Below, one piece after another: positions 34,394 through 42,720 of a stretch of DNA of 64,000 nucleotides. Each line of letters starts with the position of its first letter. Position 1 is the first letter of the stretch. Origin of the DNA: Actinomadura opuntiae (GTDB lineage: Bacteria > Actinomycetota > Actinomycetes > Streptosporangiales > Streptosporangiaceae); assembly GCF_030283205.1 (NCBI RefSeq), contig NZ_JASNWF010000002.1, positions 547,828 to 611,827 of the forward strand, read 5' to 3'. The translations under genes and the position numbers were made by a program. The notes below the pieces were generated by a model, which saw only the letters and a program-made list of their open reading frames with translations, was not told the origin of the DNA and did not search any database.

Positions 34394-36940
34394 ATGTTCG
34401 AGAGGTTCACCGACCGCGCGCGGCGGGTTGTCGTCCTGGCTCAGGAAGAGGCCAGGATGCTCAACCACAACTACATCGGCACCGAGCACATCCTCCTGGG
34501 TCTGATCCACGAGGGTGAGGGCGTCGCTGCCAAGGCCCTGGAGAGCCTGGGGATCAGCCTCGAGGCGGTTCGCCAGCAGGTCGAGGAGATCATCGGCCAG
34601 GGCCAGCAGGCGCCGTCGGGCCACATCCCGTTCACTCCGCGTGCCAAGAAGGTCCTCGAGCTGTCACTGCGCGAGGCGCTGCAGCTCGGCCACAACTACA
34701 TCGGCACCGAGCACATCCTGCTCGGGCTGATCCGCGAGGGCGAGGGCGTGGCCGCCCAGGTGCTGGTCAAGCTCGGCGCCGACCTCAACCGGGTCCGCCA
34801 GCAGGTGATCCAGTTGCTGCACGGCTACCAGGGCAAGGAGCCGGCCGCCTCCGGCGGCCCCTCGGAGTCCGCGCCGTCCACCTCCCTCGTGCTCGACCAG
34901 TTCGGCCGCAACCTGACGCAGGCCGCGCGGGAGGGCAAGCTGGACCCGGTCATCGGCCGGGACAAGGAGATCGAGCGGGTCATGCAGGTGCTGTCCCGCC
35001 GCACCAAGAACAACCCCGTCCTCGTGGGCGAGCCCGGCGTCGGTAAAACGGCCGTCGTCGAGGGCCTCGCGCAGAAGATCGTCAAGGGCGAGGTCCCGGA
35101 GACGCTGAAGGACAAGCAGCTCTACACCCTCGACCTGGGCGCGCTGGTCGCCGGCTCCCGGTACCGCGGCGACTTCGAGGAGCGCCTGAAGAAGGTGCTC
35201 AAGGAGATCCGCACCCGCGGCGACATCATCCTGTTCATCGACGAGCTGCACACGCTCGTCGGCGCGGGCGCCGCCGAGGGCGCGATCGACGCCGCCAGCA
35301 TCCTCAAGCCGATGCTGGCCCGCGGCGAGCTGCAGACGATCGGCGCCACCACGCTGGACGAGTACCGCAAGCACCTGGAGAAGGACGCCGCGCTGGAGCG
35401 CCGCTTCCAGCCGATCCAGGTGGCCGAGCCGTCGCTCAGCCACACCATCGAGATCCTCAAGGGCCTGCGCGACCGCTACGAGGCGCACCACCGCGTGTCG
35501 ATCACCGACAGCGCGCTGGTCGCCGCCGCGCAGCTCGCCGACCGCTACATCAGCGACCGGTTCCTGCCCGACAAGGCGATCGACCTCATCGACGAGGCCG
35601 GCTCCCGGATGCGCATCCGCCGGATGACCGCTCCGCCGGACCTGCGCGAGTACGACGAGAAGATCGCCGACGTGCGGCGCGAGAAGGAGTCCGCGATCGA
35701 CGCGCAGGACTTCGAGAAGGCCGCCGCGCTGCGCGACTCCGAGAAGCAGCTTCTCGGCCAGAAGGCGCAGCGGGAGAAGGAGTGGAAGGCCGGCGACATG
35801 GACGTCGTGGCCGAGGTCACCGACGAGCTGATCGCCGAGGTCCTCGCCACCGCCACCGGCATCCCGGTCTTCAAGCTGACCGAGGAGGAGTCCACCCGGC
35901 TGCTGCGCATGGAGGACGAGCTCCACAAGCGCGTCATCGGCCAGGAGGACGCCATCAAGGCGCTCTCGCAGTCGATCCGCCGTACCCGCGCCGGCCTGAA
36001 GGACCCGAAGCGTCCCGGCGGCTCGTTCATCTTCGCCGGCCCGTCCGGCGTCGGTAAGACCGAGCTGTCCAAGACCCTTGCGGAGTTCCTGTTCGGCGAC
36101 GAGGACGCGCTGATCCAGCTCGACATGTCCGAGTTCATGGAGAAGCACACCGTCTCGCGGCTGTTCGGCTCCCCGCCCGGCTACGTCGGGTACGAAGAGG
36201 GCGGCCAGCTGACGGAGAAGGTGCGCCGCAAGCCGTTCTCGGTCGTGCTGTTCGACGAGATCGAGAAGGCCCACCAGGACATCTTCAACTCGCTGCTGCA
36301 GATCCTGGAGGACGGGCGCCTCACCGACGCGCAGGGCCGCGTCGTGGACTTCAAGAACACCGTCATCATCATGACGACGAACCTGGGGTCCAAGGACATC
36401 TCCAAGGGCGTCTCGATGGGCTTCGCCCGGCAGAACGACGAGCAGGGGTCCTACGACCGGATGAAGGCCAAGGTGTCGGAGGAGCTCAAGCAGCACTTCC
36501 GCCCCGAGTTCCTCAACCGCGTCGACGACACGGTGGTCTTCCACCAGCTCACCCCGAAGGAGATCATCCAGATCGTCGACCTGATGATCGCCCGGGTGGA
36601 CGAGCGGCTGAAGGACCGCGACATGGGCCTGGAGCTGCGCCAGGAGGCCAAGGACCTGCTGGCGATCCGGGGTTACGACCCGGTGCTCGGGGCCCGGCCG
36701 CTGCGCCGCACGATCCAGCGCGAGATCGAGGACCAGCTCTCCGAGAAGATCCTCTACAACGAGCTGAAGCCCGGCCAGATCGTCATCGTGGGCACCGAGA
36801 ACTTCGATCCCGAGGGCGGCACGCGGGACGCCGACGAGGTCCTGGACGCCAAGTTCACCTTCCGGGGCGTGCCGAAGCCGTCCGCCACGGTTCCCGACGC
36901 CCCGCCCATCGAGGGCGCGGTCAACTTCAACAAGGACTGA
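34394..36940 (+). CDS. clpC: ATP-dependent Clp protease ATPase subunit ClpC
   Basis: Hexameric AAA+ unfoldase that feeds ClpP. 848 residues: two N-domain repeats (about 1-145, [14 protein letters not shown] twice), NBD1 with Walker A GEPGVGKT (about 211) and Walker [10 protein letters not shown], a UVR segment in the middle region (about 419-457, [15 protein letters not shown]), NBD2 with GPSGVGKT (about 548) and LFDEIEKAH, and the R-rich sensor 2 [20 protein letters not shown] 34394 has AGGAG 7 bp upstream, so the GTG at 34379 is not needed. Two ClgR boxes precede it. A 14-bp terminator follows. Confidence 0.97.
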   Translation: MFERFTDRARRVVVLAQEEARMLNHNYIGTEHILLGLIHEGEGVAAKALESLGISLEAVRQQVEEIIGQGQQAPSGHIPFTPRAKKVLELSLREALQLGHNYIGTEHILLGLIREGEGVAAQVLVKLGADLNRVRQQVIQLLHGYQGKEPAASGGPSESAPSTSLVLDQFGRNLTQAAREGKLDPVIGRDKEIERVMQVLSRRTKNNPVLVGEPGVGKTAVVEGLAQKIVKGEVPETLKDKQLYTLDLGALVAGSRYRGDFEERLKKVLKEIRTRGDIILFIDELHTLVGAGAAEGAIDAASILKPMLARGELQTIGATTLDEYRKHLEKDAALERRFQPIQVAEPSLSHTIEILKGLRDRYEAHHRVSITDSALVAAAQLADRYISDRFLPDKAIDLIDEAGSRMRIRRMTAPPDLREYDEKIADVRREKESAIDAQDFEKAAALRDSEKQLLGQKAQREKEWKAGDMDVVAEVTDELIAEVLATATGIPVFKLTEEESTRLLRMEDELHKRVIGQEDAIKALSQSIRRTRAGLKDPKRPGGSFIFAGPSGVGKTELSKTLAEFLFGDEDALIQLDMSEFMEKHTVSRLFGSPPGYVGYEEGGQLTEKVRRKPFSVVLFDEIEKAHQDIFNSLLQILEDGRLTDAQGRVVDFKNTVIIMTTNLGSKDISKGVSMGFARQNDEQGSYDRMKAKVSEELKQHFRPEFLNRVDDTVVFHQLTPKEIIQIVDLMIARVDERLKDRDMGLELRQEAKDLLAIRGYDPVLGARPLRRTIQREIEDQLSEKILYNELKPGQIVIVGTENFDPEGGTRDADEVLDAKFTFRGVPKPSATVPDAPPIEGAVNFNKD

Positions 36941-36957
36941 TCACCTCAGCCCTCGGC

Positions 36958-36990
36958 AGGGCCCGCACCGACCCGTTCGGTGCGGGCCCT
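36958..36990 (+). terminator. clpC terminator hairpin
   Basis: Perfect 14-bp stem, AGGGCCCGCACCGA (36958-36971) with its complement (36977-36990), and a 5-base loop, 18 bp after the clpC stop. Confidence 0.85.
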
Positions 36991-37055
36991 TCCGCATGTC
37001 CGGGGGCTGCGTGGGGATCATGTCGCCGACGTGCCCCCTACCGGCTGGAGCAGTT

Positions 37056-37457
37056 GTGACCCGTCCGCCGCGCATGGCCCTGTCCGCACCCGTCCTGGAC
37101 GCCCCGGACCCGCAGGAGCTGGCCGCCTTCTACCAGCGCCTCCTGGGCTGGACGGTGGTGCAGAACGTGCCCGGCTGGGTGAAACTGCGTCCGCCCGGCG
37201 GCGGGACGGGGCTCTCCTTCCAGGCGGAGCCGCTGCACGTCGCGCCCACATGGCCCGCAGCGGAGGGCGCGCAGCAGATCCAGGCCCATCTGGACCTCGA
37301 GGTGGACGACCTGGAGGAGGCGTCGCGTCATGCCGAGGACTGCGGCGCCGTCCTCGCCGCCGTCCAGCCGGCCGACGACGTGCGCGTCTTCCTCGACCCG
37401 ATCGGCCACCCGTTCTGCCTGTTCATCCGTGAGCCCGAGGCCCCGACCGAACTCTGA
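37056..37457 (+). CDS. VOC-family (glyoxalase-like) protein
   Basis: 133 residues, two beta-alpha-beta-beta-beta modules of the vicinal-oxygen-chelate fold: VLDAPDPQELAAFYQRLLGWTVVQ, VKLRPPGGGTGLSFQAEP, HLDLEVDDLEEASRHAEDCGA and VRVFLDPIGHPFCLFIREP. Metal ligands of true glyoxalases are not clearly present, so it may be a binding or resistance protein. GTG 37056 has GGAG 6 bp upstream. The dispersed 30-bp repeat begins four bases after its stop. Confidence 0.88.
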   Translation: MTRPPRMALSAPVLDAPDPQELAAFYQRLLGWTVVQNVPGWVKLRPPGGGTGLSFQAEPLHVAPTWPAAEGAQQIQAHLDLEVDDLEEASRHAEDCGAVLAAVQPADDVRVFLDPIGHPFCLFIREPEAPTEL

Positions 37458-37460
37458 GCC

Positions 37461-37490
37461 GGGTTATCCACAGAACGCCGTTCCACTTCC
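37461..37490. repeat. dispersed 30-bp repeat with DnaA-box core, copy 2
   Basis: Same block as at 5262-5291 with two substitutions. It carries TTATCCACAG followed by the palindrome GAACGCCGTTC. The next 100 bp show weak further similarity to the copy-1 flank. The gap from here to 37638 has no gene. Confidence 0.75.
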
Positions 37491-37626
37491 GGCTGCGGAG
37501 ACGCCCCTCGACGATGGAGTGCATCGCGACCATCGGCGAAAGGGGCTCGCATGGGAGCCGTCCTTCGGTGCGCCTTCGGCCTTCTCGCGGCGCTTCTCGG
37601 CGCCCGGGGATGTCGGAGGCGGCTTC

Positions 37627-37650
37627 TAGTATTCGAACATGCGATCGAAT
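37627..37650 (+). promoter_or_regulatory. leaderless promoter overlapping an inverted repeat
   Basis: TAGTAT (37627-37632) is a -10 box ending 6 bp before ATG 37639, the spacing of leaderless actinobacterial mRNAs. An inverted repeat, ATTCGA (37631-37636) and TCGAAT (37645-37650), straddles the start codon. There is no ribosome-binding site. Confidence 0.65.
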
Positions 37651-38295
37651 GCAGTGGGTTCGGCGGCGGAGTACGGGCGGCCGCGCGGCCGCCCGCCGGC
37701 CGCGGCATTCCAGCGCGACGTGCGCATCCCCGCCCCACCGCAACTGCCGATCTTCAGATCCCGGCTGCAGGGCGAACTGCTCGCCCGGCTGCTGCTCGGG
37801 CCCCGGCGCGAGGCGTCGATGCTCGACCTCGCGGTGATGCTCCGCACCGACCTCGGCTCGGTGATGCGCGAGGTGGAGCGGCTGTCGCGGGCGGGCGTCC
37901 TCGCGCTGCGCCGCACGCTCGCCGGCCGCCTGGTCTCCCGCGACGAGGCGAGCCCGCTGTACGAGCCGCTGGCCCGTCTGGTCATGCTGACGTTCGGCCC
38001 CGCGGCCGTGGTCGCCGAGGAGTTCGGGCGGCTCCCGCTCGTCCGCGAGGCGCACCTGTTCGGCCCCTGGGCGTCCCGCTATGCCGGCGTGCCGGGCGAC
38101 CCGCCGCGCGATGTCGAGGTACTGGTGATCGGCGAGATCGGCCGCGACGCGGCGTTCGACGCCGCCCAGGAGGCCGCCGCCCGGCTCGGCCTTCCCGTCC
38201 ACCCGGTCGTCCGCACCCGCGCCCAGTGGGCCGACGACGCCGATCCGTTCCTCCGCGAGATCCGCGCCGGCCACGTGCACACCGTCGTCCGTTGA
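37639..38295 (+). CDS. winged-helix protein with degenerate MNT-type nucleotidyltransferase domain
   Basis: 218 residues. The N-terminal half (about 35-120) is an ArsR/MarR-like winged helix: LLARLLLGPRREASMLDLAVMLRTDLGSVMREVERLSRAGVLALRRTLAGRLV. The C-terminal half (about 125-215) resembles a minimal nucleotidyltransferase: HLFGPWASRYAGVPGDPPRDVEVLVIGEIG, where the usual GSRAxGxxxxxSDIDL is altered, keeping an acidic pair (DVEV). The fusion recalls HTH-MNT antitoxin-like proteins, but no HEPN toxin partner is adjacent, so it may be a stand-alone autoregulator. Confidence 0.75.
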   Translation: MRSNAVGSAAEYGRPRGRPPAAAFQRDVRIPAPPQLPIFRSRLQGELLARLLLGPRREASMLDLAVMLRTDLGSVMREVERLSRAGVLALRRTLAGRLVSRDEASPLYEPLARLVMLTFGPAAVVAEEFGRLPLVREAHLFGPWASRYAGVPGDPPRDVEVLVIGEIGRDAAFDAAQEAAARLGLPVHPVVRTRAQWADDADPFLREIRAGHVHTVVR

Positions 38296-38317
38296 ACCGC
38301 CGCTCGGGGCCGCCGGG

Positions 38318-39250
38318 TCACTGCGCGATGTCGTGGCCCGCGCGGCGGGCGCGGCGCAGGGCGACGCGCATGGCCACCCCTATCCCGAGCCGGTAGAGGA
38401 GCTTGGACGGCGGCGTCCGGTAGGCGAGTTCGGTGTGCGGGGCGTAGCGGACCTGCGGGCCGCTCTCCAACCAGCCCGTGTGGACGCGCTGCTGCTGCCC
38501 CTGCACGTACTTGCTGAAGGAGTGGGCGGTCAGGCCGGCACGGCGCCCGCCGTCGGGAAGGACCCCGAGCGGGACGTGGAGCAGTATCCCGTCGGCGTCA
38601 TGACCGCTGAAGCCGACGGGAATCACCATGGGGAAGCCGTCGGTACCGGTCCACCCGAGCAGGGCGTCGGGTAGGCCCTCGAGCCGGTCCGCCGCCTTGA
38701 CGTGGTCGATGCGCGGACCGGTGCCAAGGCCGGGCGCCTTGTGCGGTGGCGGCGGGTCCGGCAGCCGGGGGCCGAAAACCTCCGGTCTCCCCTTGCAGGA
38801 GAGGTCCGGCCACACGACCAGCCGCTCGACCGCGATGTCGATGACCACGCGGGTGTAGTACGGGCGCAGCCAGGGGCTCCAGAAGGGGCCGGTGGCGCGC
38901 GGTCCGTCGAAACGCTCCCAGTCCGCGCCCAGGGACGCGGGATAGTCGTCGCGCGGGGCCGAGAGCGACGCGGTGCCCTGCACCAGCACGTACTCGGGAC
39001 GGTCGCTGTAGCCGTGCAGCCGGGTATGGAAGGCGAGGGCGACACGGGGATCGCGCCTGATGCGCTCCAGCTTCTTCCAGCCCCCGACCGAGCTGTTCAC
39101 GGTGACGGTGCCGGCGTCGCGGTCCCGCGCCCCGAAGTTCGTCACCGGGGTGAGGACCACGCCGCGGGCCGGTGTGACCGTGGCGAGCATGACGGCCTGG
39201 TCGCCGCCGATGATCTCGTCGACGCCGTCGGGCCAGTGTGCGGAGCTCAT
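38318..39250 (-). CDS. pyridoxamine 5'-phosphate oxidase-like flavin or F420 protein
   Basis: 310 residues. The N-terminal half has the split-barrel pattern of PNPOx-like proteins: GGDQAVMLATVTPARGVVLTPVTNFGARDRDAGTVTVNSS, KKLERIRRDPRVALAFHT, EYVLVQGTASLSAPRDD. A second, less regular half (about 200-310) repeats strand-rich patterns (DGFPMVIPVGF). Such proteins bind FMN or F420 and act on small molecules. ATG 39250 has AGGAGG 7 bp upstream. The promoter region holds an 11-bp-armed dyad (39280-39307). Confidence 0.7.
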   Translation of the reverse strand: MSSAHWPDGVDEIIGGDQAVMLATVTPARGVVLTPVTNFGARDRDAGTVTVNSSVGGWKKLERIRRDPRVALAFHTRLHGYSDRPEYVLVQGTASLSAPRDDYPASLGADWERFDGPRATGPFWSPWLRPYYTRVVIDIAVERLVVWPDLSCKGRPEVFGPRLPDPPPPHKAPGLGTGPRIDHVKAADRLEGLPDALLGWTGTDGFPMVIPVGFSGHDADGILLHVPLGVLPDGGRRAGLTAHSFSKYVQGQQQRVHTGWLESGPQVRYAPHTELAYRTPPSKLLYRLGIGVAMRVALRRARRAGHDIAQ

Positions 39251-39279
39251 CGGTCGCCTCCTCGGCTCGGCGACCGCCA

Positions 39280-39307
39280 CTCTAACAGACGCACTTGTTC
39301 GTTAGAG
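39280..39307. promoter_or_regulatory. inverted repeat between lysE-type and PNPOx-like genes
   Basis: CTCTAAC (39280-39286) and GTTAGAG (39301-39307), extended with mismatches to 11-bp arms around a 6-bp centre. It overlaps the LysE stop codon and a -10-like TAGAGT (minus strand, 39284-39279) for the gene downstream. The symmetry is like a TetR-type operator, although no TetR gene adjoins. Confidence 0.55.
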
Positions 39308-39925
39308 GAGGGCCAGAAGGCGGTCGATGAGCAGCCAGGTGCCGATGCCCGCCATGGCGACGCCGGACAGCCGGCTGATCGAGCGGGCGGCGGCGGGACG
39401 TCCCTGCAGCGCGCCGCGGGCGAGGGTGCCGAGGGTGAGGTAGAACAGCGCGCAGGTCGCCATGTAGGTCGTGCCGAGGACGCCGATCTGACCGGCGATC
39501 GGCCAGCGGTCGTCCGGGTCGGTGAACTGGGGCAGCAGCGCGACGAAGATCAGCAGGCCCTTGGGGTTGAGGCCGCTGACGCCGATTCCGCGCAGGAAGA
39601 CCCGCCATTCGGTGCCCGCGGGCCGGGCGTGCTCCGGGTCGGGCGCGGACGGGTGCATGAGGGTCGTGGCGCCGTGCCACACGAGGTAGGCCCCGCCGAC
39701 GAGCGTGAGGCCGGTGAGGATATCCGGGGAGCCGGCGACCAGCGCCCCGACCCCGGCCGCGACGACGACCGTCACGGCGGCGTACCCGGTGACCAGCCCG
39801 CTCACCGCGGGGAGGACGGAGCGCCCCCGCAGCCCGGCGCTGATCGTGAAGGCCCAGTCCGCTCCGGGGACGGCGATGAGCAGGAACGCGACCGACCAGA
39901 AGGCGAGGACGGAGCCGGTGTCCAT
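39302..39925 (-). CDS. LysE/RhtB-family amino-acid exporter
   Basis: 207 residues, six helices. The N-terminus FWSVAFLLIAVPGADWAFTISAGLRGR matches the conserved LysE/RhtB start (AVxPGPD region), and GVSGLNPKGLLIFVALLPQF is the second conserved block. It exports amino acids or their derivatives when they accumulate. ATG 39925 with GAGGGG upstream. It is divergent from an Lrp-type regulator, the usual arrangement for induction by a surplus amino acid. Confidence 0.92.
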   Translation of the reverse strand: MDTGSVLAFWSVAFLLIAVPGADWAFTISAGLRGRSVLPAVSGLVTGYAAVTVVVAAGVGALVAGSPDILTGLTLVGGAYLVWHGATTLMHPSAPDPEHARPAGTEWRVFLRGIGVSGLNPKGLLIFVALLPQFTDPDDRWPIAGQIGVLGTTYMATCALFYLTLGTLARGALQGRPAAARSISRLSGVAMAGIGTWLLIDRLLALL

Positions 39926-39984
39926 GGCGGGAATCCCCTCGGATGGCGGCAGATGAGGGGAGAATATGTGCGAAGTGCCGGAAT

Positions 39985-40009
39985 GTGTTGCCAAGTTCCA
40001 CCGCAACAC
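39985..40009. promoter_or_regulatory. inverted repeat between LysE and Lrp genes
   Basis: GTGTTGC (39985-39991) and GCAACAC (40003-40009), perfect 7-bp arms with an 11-bp spacer, 27 bp before the Lrp start. It is a likely Lrp-type binding site. A small GAAGA-A-TCTTC palindrome lies nearer the start. Confidence 0.65.
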
Positions 40010-40035
40010 GCCGCATTCGTGGAAGAATCTTCTTC

Positions 40036-40488
40036 GTGGACGCCATCGACCGGAAGATCATTGCGGTGCTCCAGGAGGACGGCCGGGCGACGATCACCGA
40101 GGTTGCGGCGCGGGTCGGGCTGAGCGTCTCGCCCTGCCACCGGCGGCTGCGCGAGCTGGAGCGCAACGGCACCATCCGCGGATACCGCGCGGTCGTGGAC
40201 GCCGCCGCCCTGGGGCTCACCTTCCAGGCGCTGGTGTTCGTCACCATGCGCCAGGAGGACCGGGAGACCCTGCTCGGCTTCGAGGCGGCGGTCGAACGGG
40301 TCCCGGAGGTCGTGCAGGCGCAGCGGCTGTTCGGCGACCCCGACTACCTGCTGCGCATCGTCACCGCAGACCTGACCGCCTACCAGGAGCTGGAGGACGA
40401 CGTGCTCTCCGCGCTGCCCGGCGTCCAGCGGCTGAACTCCACCCTCGTGATGAAGCACATCGTCAACGACCGCCCCCTCCCCACCTGA
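40036..40488 (+). CDS. Lrp/AsnC-family transcriptional regulator
   Basis: 150 residues from GTG 40036. HTH: IDRKIIAVLQEDGRATITEVAARVGLSVSPCHRRLRELERNGTIRGYRAVVD. The RAM effector domain follows with LVFVTMRQEDRETLLGFEAAVERVPEVVQAQRLFGDPDYLLRIVTADL. It is divergent from the LysE exporter and probably activates it in the presence of an amino acid. In-frame sequence upstream to 39943 lacks family similarity. Confidence 0.93.
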   Translation: MDAIDRKIIAVLQEDGRATITEVAARVGLSVSPCHRRLRELERNGTIRGYRAVVDAAALGLTFQALVFVTMRQEDRETLLGFEAAVERVPEVVQAQRLFGDPDYLLRIVTADLTAYQELEDDVLSALPGVQRLNSTLVMKHIVNDRPLPT

Positions 40489-40520
40489 CACCGCGCCGCC
40501 CGCAAGACAGCGCGGCGCCG

Positions 40521-40626
40521 GGCCAGCGGGTTGGAGGCTGCCAGCCCCCATCCGGTCGGCCCTACCTGACGCCGTCGCGGTGCGAGGCCGGCGGGTTGGC
40601 GGCTGAGAGCGCGCGTTCGGTCGGCT
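40521..40626. repeat. duplicated 41-bp segment, 65-bp period
   Basis: 40521-40561 and 40586-40626 share GGCC-GCGGGTTGG-GGCTG and a GGTCGGC end with scattered mismatches. They lie between convergent genes. Beyond them to 40698 the plus strand is rich in G and T and holds no gene. Confidence 0.5.
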
Positions 40627-40698
40627 GCGTTGTTCGGAGTGGCTTGGCGGTCAGGCGTGGTGGGGTCGGGCTGAGGAGGGTGGGATTGGTCGCCTTGG

Positions 40699-41676
40699 TC
40701 ACGGGGGTGTGGCGAGCCAGGTGTCGATCTCCTGGTTGAGGCGGGTCTTGGTGGTGGAGGGGGCGAAGGACGCGTCGACGCCGGCGCGGGCCAGGGCGGC
40801 GAGGGTGGCGTCGTCGTAGCCGAACGCGTCGCGGACGCGGGCGTACTCGGCGGCGAGCGGCGTGCCGATCAGGGCGGGGATGTCGGTGTTGACGGTGACG
40901 ATCAGGCCCGCGTCGCGGAGCCGCGGAAGGGGGTGATCGGCTAGGGACGGCGCGAAGCCCAGCGCGACGTTGGACGACGGGCAGACCTCGAGCGGGATCC
41001 TCCGTTCGCGCACCTCGGCGACGAGGTCCGGGTCGTCCAGGACGCGGATGCCGTGGCCGAGGCGCTCGGTGCGGCCCGCTCCGAGCGCCTGCCGGATGCT
41101 GGCCGGGCCCTCGCCCTCACCGGCGTGGTGGACGACGTGGAGCCCGGCGTCGCGGGCCGCCGCGAAGACCTCGGTGAACGGGTCGCCCGGGTGGGACTCG
41201 TCACCGGCGAGGCCGACGGCGACGACGCAGTCGTGGCGGCGGGCGAGGTCCAGCGTGCGCCAGGCCCGGTCGACGGAGCGGCGGCGGGAATGGTCGAGGA
41301 GCAGGCCGACCTCGATGCCGAACGCCTCGCCTCCCGCGGCCAGGCCCTCGCGGACGGCCGTCAGCGGCATGTCGAGGTCGCCGAGCCTCTCGCCGTGGGC
41401 GGCGGCGGTGAACGAGACCTCGGCGTAGCGGGTGCCCTGTGCCGCCTCGTCCTCGCAGAACTCGTAGGCGATCCGCCGGAAATCGGCAGGCCGCCGCAGG
41501 CATGAGCGCACGAGTTCGTTCTGGGCGAAGAAGGCGGCGAACCCGCCGAACGTGCCGCCGTCCTCGGGGACCTGTACGCCGTTGGCCGTGCCGATCTCCC
41601 GCAGCGTCGCCCACCGCACGGTGCTCTCCAGATGAACGTGCAAGTGGGCCTTGGGGAGGGTCAGCAGATCACGCAC
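40699..41676 (-). CDS. adenosine deaminase-like amidohydrolase
   Basis: 325 residues from GTG 41676. TIM-barrel metal site: LPKAHLHVHLES (His-x-His), VVHHAGEGEGP (zinc His and catalytic Glu), LGHGIRVLDDP and LEVCPSSNVALGF. The C-terminal motif reads VNTDIPALIGTPL, where adenosine deaminases have NTDDP: the zinc-binding Asp is kept but the second Asp, which contacts the purine, is Ile. It probably acts on an adenine-type nucleoside or related amine; adenosine itself is less certain. It lies 138 bp downstream of mutY, probably as an independent gene. Confidence 0.82.
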   Translation of the reverse strand: MRDLLTLPKAHLHVHLESTVRWATLREIGTANGVQVPEDGGTFGGFAAFFAQNELVRSCLRRPADFRRIAYEFCEDEAAQGTRYAEVSFTAAAHGERLGDLDMPLTAVREGLAAGGEAFGIEVGLLLDHSRRRSVDRAWRTLDLARRHDCVVAVGLAGDESHPGDPFTEVFAAARDAGLHVVHHAGEGEGPASIRQALGAGRTERLGHGIRVLDDPDLVAEVRERRIPLEVCPSSNVALGFAPSLADHPLPRLRDAGLIVTVNTDIPALIGTPLAAEYARVRDAFGYDDATLAALARAGVDASFAPSTTKTRLNQEIDTWLATPP

Positions 41677-41814
41677 CCGCCGTACCGTACGGGCCTACCG
41701 AGGCCCTTGACCAACCATTATCGCGCCGCCCACGTGCCCCGACCGGCAGACGGAGCCAATCGGGGGTCTGTTCGGCGGTCATGCCGCCCTCCTGGCCCGT
41801 CTGTCGGCGGGAGG

Positions 41815-42687
41815 TTAGGTGGGGAGGGTGTAGCGGCCGTCTTCTAGGGGGTCTACGAGGCCGTCGGCTATGAGGGCGTCGAGGGCGCGTTCGCGTTGGA
41901 GAGGATCGGACCAGACGACGTCGAGGGCGGGCTTCTCGACCGGGCCGGAGGCGTCGCGGAGGACGGCGAGGAGGCGGCCGCGGCACTGGCGGTCGGTGCC
42001 CGCGTAGGTCTGGCCCTTGCGGGGCGGGCCGTCGTAGGCGGGACGGCCGTTCAGGTGCCAGGTGCACTGGGACAGGACGGGGCAGTCGACGCAGCGGGGC
42101 GTGCGGGCGGTGCACACCAGGGCGCCGAGCTCCATGACGGCGACGGCCCAGCGGGCGGCGGTCGGCGGGTCGAGGGGCAGCAGGTCCTCGGCGAGCTTCA
42201 CCTCGGCCCTGGTCTGCGTCTTCGGCGGGTACTCCTCGCCGGAGACGAGGCGGGCCAGGACGCGCCGGACGTTGGTGTCGAGCACGGCGTGGCGCTGCTT
42301 GAAGGCGAAGCTGGCGACGGCGGCGGCGGTGTAGGCGCCGATGCCGGGCAGGGCCAGCAGGTCCGCGTGGGACGAGGGGACCTCGCCGCCGTGCCGGTCG
42401 GTGATCGCGCGGGCGCTCTCGTGCAGCCGCAGCGCGCGGCGCGGGTAGCCGAGCCGGCCCCAGGCGCGGACGGCCTCACCGGACGGTTCGGCGGCGAGCG
42501 CCGCGGGCGTGGGCCAGCGGTCCATCCAGGCCTGCCAGACCGGCAGGACGCGGGAGACGGGCGTCTGCTGGAGCATGATCTCGCTGACCAGGACGCCCCA
42601 GGGGGTGGCGTCGGGGGCGCGCCACGGGAGGTCCCGGGCGTTGCCGTCGTACCAGTCGAGAATCGGGTCGGTATAGGTGGAGTTCAT
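41815..42687 (-). CDS. mutY: A/G-specific adenine DNA glycosylase
   Basis: Removes adenine opposite 8-oxoguanine. 290 residues: the MutY start DLPWRAPDATPWGVLVSEIMLQQTPVSRVLPVW with catalytic Glu, helix-hairpin-helix LPGIGAYTAAAVASFA, catalytic Asp in VLDTNVRRVLARL, and the 4Fe-4S cluster CTARTPRCVDCPVLSQC (spacing Cys-X6-Cys-X2-Cys-X5-Cys). The C-terminal NUDIX-like 8-oxoG recognition domain is absent, as in many actinobacteria. It is 33 bp downstream of disA in the same operon. Confidence 0.95.
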   Translation of the reverse strand: MNSTYTDPILDWYDGNARDLPWRAPDATPWGVLVSEIMLQQTPVSRVLPVWQAWMDRWPTPAALAAEPSGEAVRAWGRLGYPRRALRLHESARAITDRHGGEVPSSHADLLALPGIGAYTAAAVASFAFKQRHAVLDTNVRRVLARLVSGEEYPPKTQTRAEVKLAEDLLPLDPPTAARWAVAVMELGALVCTARTPRCVDCPVLSQCTWHLNGRPAYDGPPRKGQTYAGTDRQCRGRLLAVLRDASGPVEKPALDVVWSDPLQRERALDALIADGLVDPLEDGRYTLPT

Positions 42688-42720
42688 GGCGGATCGCCAT
42701 TGTGGCACGCGGCGCGGCGG

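Noticed and set aside
34664..36544. Long minus-strand frame opposite clpC
   Set aside because: Mirror of the ClpC codon pattern with no recognisable domain.
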